From NCBI GenBank assembly GCA_016462305.1, contig JAEMTM010000031.1:1-16103 (forward strand): a DNA stretch of 16,103 nt. The letters are read 5' to 3'. The notes below the pieces were generated by a model. That model had not been told where the DNA came from and searched no databases. It saw only the letters and a program-made list of their open reading frames with translations. A program made the translations under genes and the position numbers. The first letter of the stretch is position 1; the number at the start of each line of letters is the position of its first letter. Source of the DNA: Sphingomonadaceae bacterium. Lineage in GTDB: Bacteria; Pseudomonadota; Alphaproteobacteria; Sphingomonadales; Sphingomonadaceae. Below are positions 12,467 to 16,103 of this stretch, in pieces.

Positions 12467-14242
12467 ATGACACTGACAACTCCCGTAGATCGCCGAAACC
12501 TTTTACGCGTCGCAGCTCTTGCAAGCGGCGGCATGGCGCTTGCGCCGCTATTTCCTGCATGGGCAAAAAGTGGATCGCATGGCCTGCACAGTCTTGCAGG
12601 TCAACCCGGCGTTTTATCTGGTGATAATATTGAAGTCAGCGTCGGGCAATCGGCGTTCCGCCTCGGTAAAAAAACGGGCCATGCTTACACAATTAACGGG
12701 ACGCTCCCGGGGCCTCTTATTCGGCTTCGTGAAGGTCAAAATGTAAAGCTGGTGGTGCGCAACACGCTAGACGAAGATACATCAGTCCACTGGCATGGGA
12801 TGTTGCTTCCCTTCCACATGGATGGTGTCCCTGGAGTAAGTTATCCGGGTATCGGCCCCGGCGACAGTTTTACATACGAATTCCCGATGAAGCAGCACGG
12901 CACCTATTGGTATCACAGCCACTCGCACATGCAGGAAGCAATGGGTATGTATGGCGCGTTAATCGTCGATCCTGCTGGCAAAGACCCGATAGCTTATGAC
13001 CGCGAGCATGTCTTGGTGTTGTCGGACTGGAGCTTTGCGCACGCGCACATAAACTTTACCAAGCAGAAGCAAAAGGCAGGTTATTTCAACAAGCGCAAAC
13101 AGACTTTTGCTGGCCTTGCCAAGGGAGAAGATCAGCAGCTTTCCGATCGCATGATGTGGGGCCAGATGTTGATGGACCCGACCGATATCGCCGATGTGAC
13201 CGGCGCTTATTATCATTATCTCATCAACGGCCATGATAGCATGGGCAACTGGACAGGGATTTTCAAACCCGGCGAGCGCGTGAGGCTCCGCATTATCAAT
13301 GCGGCAGCGATGAGCAATTTCAACATCCGCGTGCCCGGCCTGCCAATGACGATCGTGGCTGCCGACGGCTTGCCACTTACGCCTGTTGAAACCGACGAAT
13401 TTCAGATTGCCGTTGCCGAAACCTGGGACGTCATCATCGAGCCTAAAGAAGCTGTTCCTTTCGCCTTTATCGCTGAATCCATAGACCGCTCAGGCCAGTG
13501 CCGCGCAACTTTGGCCCCTCAAATGGGAATGGTGGCCCCGATACCGCCGCTTCGCGAACGTCCGCTGCTGACCATGAAGGACATGGGAATGGATCATGGG
13601 AGCGGCGGCGGCGATATGGCGGGCATGGACCATAGCAAGATGACCGCAGAAGAAATGGCCGCGATGGGCAGCATGGATCACGGCTCGATGAACATGCGCG
13701 ACCCGTCGGTTGCGCCGCAGGTCAAGATGGGGCCGGGCGTTGCCAGTCTTGCGCCGATGCCATTGGATCGGAACGGCGAGCGCCCCACCGGTTTGGAGAA
13801 AGTGCCGCACCGCGTGCTTACGCTGAGCCAGCTCCGCGCGCTTGAGCCCAATCCCGACCAGCGCACGCCTTCGCGTGAAATCGATGTGCATCTGACTGCC
13901 AATATGGAGCGCTATATGTGGTCGATGGACGGCGAGAAATATAGCGAGAAGACCGAGCCGCTGCCGTTTCGGCACAATGAACGCGTGCGCGTGAACCTGA
14001 TCAATCATACAATGATGCCGCACCCCATCCATTTGCACGGCCATTTTTTCGAGGTGGTGAACGGACAGAAAGGGCAATATCCGCGCAAAAATGTCGTCAA
14101 CGTATTGCCAGGCGCAAAGGTCACATTTGAATTTACTGCCGATGCGATGGGTGACTGGGCCTTCCACTGTCATATGCTGATGCACATGCACGCAGGCATG
14201 TTCCGCGTTGTCACTGTCCGGCATGAGGAGGAAGGGCAATGA
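12467..14242 (+). CDS. copA: CopA-type periplasmic multicopper oxidase
   Basis: A 591-residue periplasmic enzyme of the copper-resistance CopA family. A twin-arginine signal (R9-R10-N-L-L, then a hydrophobic stretch to about 32) indicates folded export by Tat. Copper sites are HWHG (108-111), WYHSHSH (148-154), HPIHLHGH (519-526) and HCH...HM...M (567-578), giving the type 1, 2 and 3 centres. A Met/His-rich insert (about 370-411, repeated MDHG and MDHS) would hold extra Cu(I). The protein probably oxidises and sequesters periplasmic copper. The weak Shine-Dalgarno sequence (GGA, 6 nt upstream) and the promoter placed just before support this start. The stop overlaps the copB start (ATGA). Confidence 0.95.
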   Translation: MTLTTPVDRRNLLRVAALASGGMALAPLFPAWAKSGSHGLHSLAGQPGVLSGDNIEVSVGQSAFRLGKKTGHAYTINGTLPGPLIRLREGQNVKLVVRNTLDEDTSVHWHGMLLPFHMDGVPGVSYPGIGPGDSFTYEFPMKQHGTYWYHSHSHMQEAMGMYGALIVDPAGKDPIAYDREHVLVLSDWSFAHAHINFTKQKQKAGYFNKRKQTFAGLAKGEDQQLSDRMMWGQMLMDPTDIADVTGAYYHYLINGHDSMGNWTGIFKPGERVRLRIINAAAMSNFNIRVPGLPMTIVAADGLPLTPVETDEFQIAVAETWDVIIEPKEAVPFAFIAESIDRSGQCRATLAPQMGMVAPIPPLRERPLLTMKDMGMDHGSGGGDMAGMDHSKMTAEEMAAMGSMDHGSMNMRDPSVAPQVKMGPGVASLAPMPLDRNGERPTGLEKVPHRVLTLSQLRALEPNPDQRTPSREIDVHLTANMERYMWSMDGEKYSEKTEPLPFRHNERVRVNLINHTMMPHPIHLHGHFFEVVNGQKGQYPRKNVVNVLPGAKVTFEFTADAMGDWAFHCHMLMHMHAGMFRVVTVRHEEEGQ

Positions 14243-15240
14243 ACACTTCGTTGCTCCTTCCTGCCGCACTATTGCTCGCAACCCCCGCGTTCGCACAATC
14301 GGGGCATCAGGGGCATGATATGCCTGCCGAGAAAGCCGAACCAGACACACCGCCCCCTGCCACTGATCCACATGCCGGACACGACATGGTTGCAACAAAG
14401 GTCCAGCCGGTCGCTGAGGAACGGGCGGCAGAAGCCGTTGATCCCCATGCCGGTCATGACATGAGTTCAATGTCGAATGAAATGGCCGCGACGGACGACG
14501 TCGGTAATGCGCCAGCGCCAGCCCCGCCAGAGGATCATGCGGCTGATACGATATTTGGCGCTGACATTATGGCAAAGTCGCGCAAGGAACTGGCCTATGA
14601 AGTAGGTGGCATGGGCTATTCGTTGGTGACAATAGACCTGCTCGAAGTCGGCTTCCAAAAGGGCCGCGAAAGTTACCGGTTTGAAGGCGAGGCCTTTACC
14701 GGCGGTAACATCAACCGCTTCGGTGTTAAATTCGAAGGCGAAGGCGCATTCGGTGAACGCATTGACGATCTGGAGTTGCAAGCGCTCTATTCGCACGCAA
14801 TAGCGCCCTATTGGAACCTGCAGGCCGGTGTGCGGTATGACATAAAGCCAGACCCGTCGCGCACCTATCTCGTTGCAGGTGTCGAAGGCATAGCCCCCTA
14901 TTGGTTCAAGGTGAACGCGGCTGGCTTCGTATCGAACAAGGGCGAGTTTCGTGCGCGCGTAGAGGCGTCTTACGAACAGCGAATTACGCAGTCGATCATC
15001 TTGCAGCCTCGGGTCGAAGCAAATATCGCTTTTCAGGATATTCGTTCCATTGGTGTCGGGTCTGGATTGACAGACTTTGAAGCTGGGTTACGCTTGCGCT
15101 ATGAGATTGAGCAAGAGATTGCGCCTTATATTGGCGTGGAATGGCGTAAGCAGACGGGCGCGACTGCTGGTTTTTCACGGGCGGCGGGCGAAGACCCTGA
15201 AACAATCAGCCTAGTTGCCGGGATAAGGATCTGGTTCTGA
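14239..15240 (+). CDS. copB: Outer-membrane copper resistance protein CopB
   Basis: A 333-residue protein. A signal peptide (1-20) precedes a His/Met-rich linker with two copies of DPHAGHDM (43-50 and 68-75) plus SGHQGHDM (21-28). A C-terminal beta-barrel domain of the CopB family then runs from about 105 to the end, ending GIRIWF with a terminal Phe. The linker would bind copper in the periplasm. A strong Shine-Dalgarno sequence (GGAGGAAGGG) lies upstream, and the start overlaps the copA stop by 4 nt. It works with CopA in periplasmic copper detoxification. The next gene begins within its stop codon if the CTG start is right. Confidence 0.94.
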   Translation: MNTSLLLPAALLLATPAFAQSGHQGHDMPAEKAEPDTPPPATDPHAGHDMVATKVQPVAEERAAEAVDPHAGHDMSSMSNEMAATDDVGNAPAPAPPEDHAADTIFGADIMAKSRKELAYEVGGMGYSLVTIDLLEVGFQKGRESYRFEGEAFTGGNINRFGVKFEGEGAFGERIDDLELQALYSHAIAPYWNLQAGVRYDIKPDPSRTYLVAGVEGIAPYWFKVNAAGFVSNKGEFRARVEASYEQRITQSIILQPRVEANIAFQDIRSIGVGSGLTDFEAGLRLRYEIEQEIAPYIGVEWRKQTGATAGFSRAAGEDPETISLVAGIRIWF

Positions 15241-15974
15241 GCAGTAGGCGCACCCGCATTCATCTGACTTCCAGCCGCATCCACAAATGGTTGGCTCTGG
15301 TTATCGGGGTACAGCTTCTAATCTGGTTTGCCAGCGGTGTGATCATGAGCTTTCTGCCAATAGACAAGGTGCGCGGCGAGCACCTGGTTGACCGTGAAAC
15401 GGTGATGACCATCCCGGCAGGAAGCAGCTTTGCCGATCCGGCCCGGATAAGCGCAATGGCTGGAGCGCCCGTTGAAGCTATCAACTGGCACATGATGGGC
15501 AGTAGGGCGGTAGCCGAAGTGACTACCGCCAAAGGCATTAAACTCTTTGATGCTCAAACAGGCGAGCAAATACCGCCGGTCGGTGCCGCCGAAGCAACGG
15601 CGATTGCGAATGCAGCGTGGAAGTCATCGGCGAAGCCGGCTTCCAAAGCATCGCGCGTCACGAGCGAAAGCCCTGAATATCGGGCTGCGCTGCCTGCATG
15701 GCGTATCGCTTATTCCGATCCCGATGCCACGAGCGTCTTTGTTGCCGTCGATACCGGCAAAATCACCGCAGTTCGCACTGGCACGTGGCGGCTCTATGAT
15801 TTCTTCTGGAGCCTCCACATCATGGATTGGAAGAACCACCAGAATTTCAACACTTGGTGGTTGTTGGGCTTTGCGATTGGCGGGCTAATTCTTGGCCTTG
15901 CAGGTACAATTTTGCTGTTCATGCGTTGGCCGTTTCGACGCAAGCGCAGAGCAAAAAGGTTAATTGGATCATAA
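15237..15974 (+). CDS. PepSY-domain membrane protein, probable CTG start
   Basis: A protein of 245 residues if it starts at CTG 15237. It has membrane segments at about 19-40 and 207-229 with a periplasmic PepSY-type domain between them, and a basic C-terminal tail (RRKRRAKR). No ATG or GTG starts this frame near its beginning. A TTG at 15291 is possible but would remove the basic leader before the first membrane segment and has no ribosome-binding site. The CTG at 15237 has AAGGA (15225-15229) at 7-nt spacing, overlaps the copB TGA as CTGA, and adds the leader SSRRTRIHLTSSRIHKW. It ends the copAB operon; a role in copper or iron handling at the membrane is inferred from context. Confidence 0.8.
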   Translation: MSSRRTRIHLTSSRIHKWLALVIGVQLLIWFASGVIMSFLPIDKVRGEHLVDRETVMTIPAGSSFADPARISAMAGAPVEAINWHMMGSRAVAEVTTAKGIKLFDAQTGEQIPPVGAAEATAIANAAWKSSAKPASKASRVTSESPEYRAALPAWRIAYSDPDATSVFVAVDTGKITAVRTGTWRLYDFFWSLHIMDWKNHQNFNTWWLLGFAIGGLILGLAGTILLFMRWPFRRKRRAKRLIGS

Positions 15975-16103
15975 GATTTTTGCCAACAATATCTTGGTTT
16001 TGAAACAGGTGTTTGAGTACACTGGTATATGAATTTATTTCGTCGCCCTAGGCTCAGGATGCATTAAATTAGTTGCATGTAAGGGCGAAGTTTGATTCAA
16101 CTG

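Noticed and set aside
13490..14470. Open frame of 326 codons on the minus strand opposite copA/copB
   Set aside because: Its His/Arg-rich translation is the mirror of the Met/His-rich codons of copA and copB. It has no domain and no ribosome-binding site.
15670..15706. A further GCGTAT near 15701 as a fourth sigma-dependent promoter
   Set aside because: No TGAGGG lies 15 bp upstream, and it is inside the PepSY coding region.
16001..16032. TTGAAA and TATATG as a promoter near the right edge
   Set aside because: The 20-bp spacing is too long for an ordinary promoter, and no gene start follows within the window.

Overview
The window reads like chromosome or a large replicon of an alphaproteobacterium, most likely a sphingomonad (Sphingopyxis, Sphingomonas, Novosphingobium or similar). 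This rests on the style of the TonB-dependent receptor, the copA-copB-PepSY and copC-copD layouts, moderately high GC and frequent ATGA gene overlaps. No rRNA, tRNA or CRISPR was seen.

Layout: (1) 1-163 carries two near-identical 12-bp repeats that could be the end of an insertion sequence. (2) 290-1348 is a two-gene toxin-antitoxin-like pair: an excisionase-type helix-turn-helix protein, then a PIN-domain protein. (3) 1349-1728 holds no gene I can support. (4) 1729-5452, minus strand, is a tight three-gene operon read from right to left: a cystathionine beta-lyase-like PLP enzyme, a threonine-synthase-like PLP enzyme and an APC amino-acid permease. Both junctions are 4-nt ATGA overlaps. A LysR regulator (5515-6429, plus) is divergent from it. 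A TonB-dependent receptor (6426-8891, minus) meets the LysR gene tail to tail. This looks like an uptake-and-metabolism locus for a sulfur or hydroxy amino acid, but the substrate cannot be read from the sequence.

(5) 9032-15974 is a metal (copper) resistance region: a 3' remnant of a CusF-type copper-binding domain; copD and copC (minus); a divergent CsoR/FrmR-family regulator (plus); a three-gene module (11143-12421) with the order and features of CnrY-CnrX-CnrH (membrane anti-sigma, periplasmic metal sensor, ECF sigma factor); the multicopper oxidase copA; copB; and a PepSY membrane protein that probably starts at a CTG codon.

The most interesting result is a bipartite motif, TGAGGG-N15-GCGTAT, identical in both boxes and in spacing. 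It occurs just upstream of copC (minus strand), of the cnrY-like gene, and of copA (inside the 3' end of the sigma gene). The simplest reading is that it is the promoter recognised by the ECF sigma factor. A periplasmic metal signal would pass through the X sensor and Y anti-sigma to switch on the module itself, copCD and copAB-PepSY together. The X protein keeps residues at all five positions known as metal ligands in CnrX, with a constant offset of two. A classical nickel/cobalt sensing device thus appears wired to a copper periplasmic detoxification set, with a CsoR/FrmR-type repressor as a possible second layer at copC.
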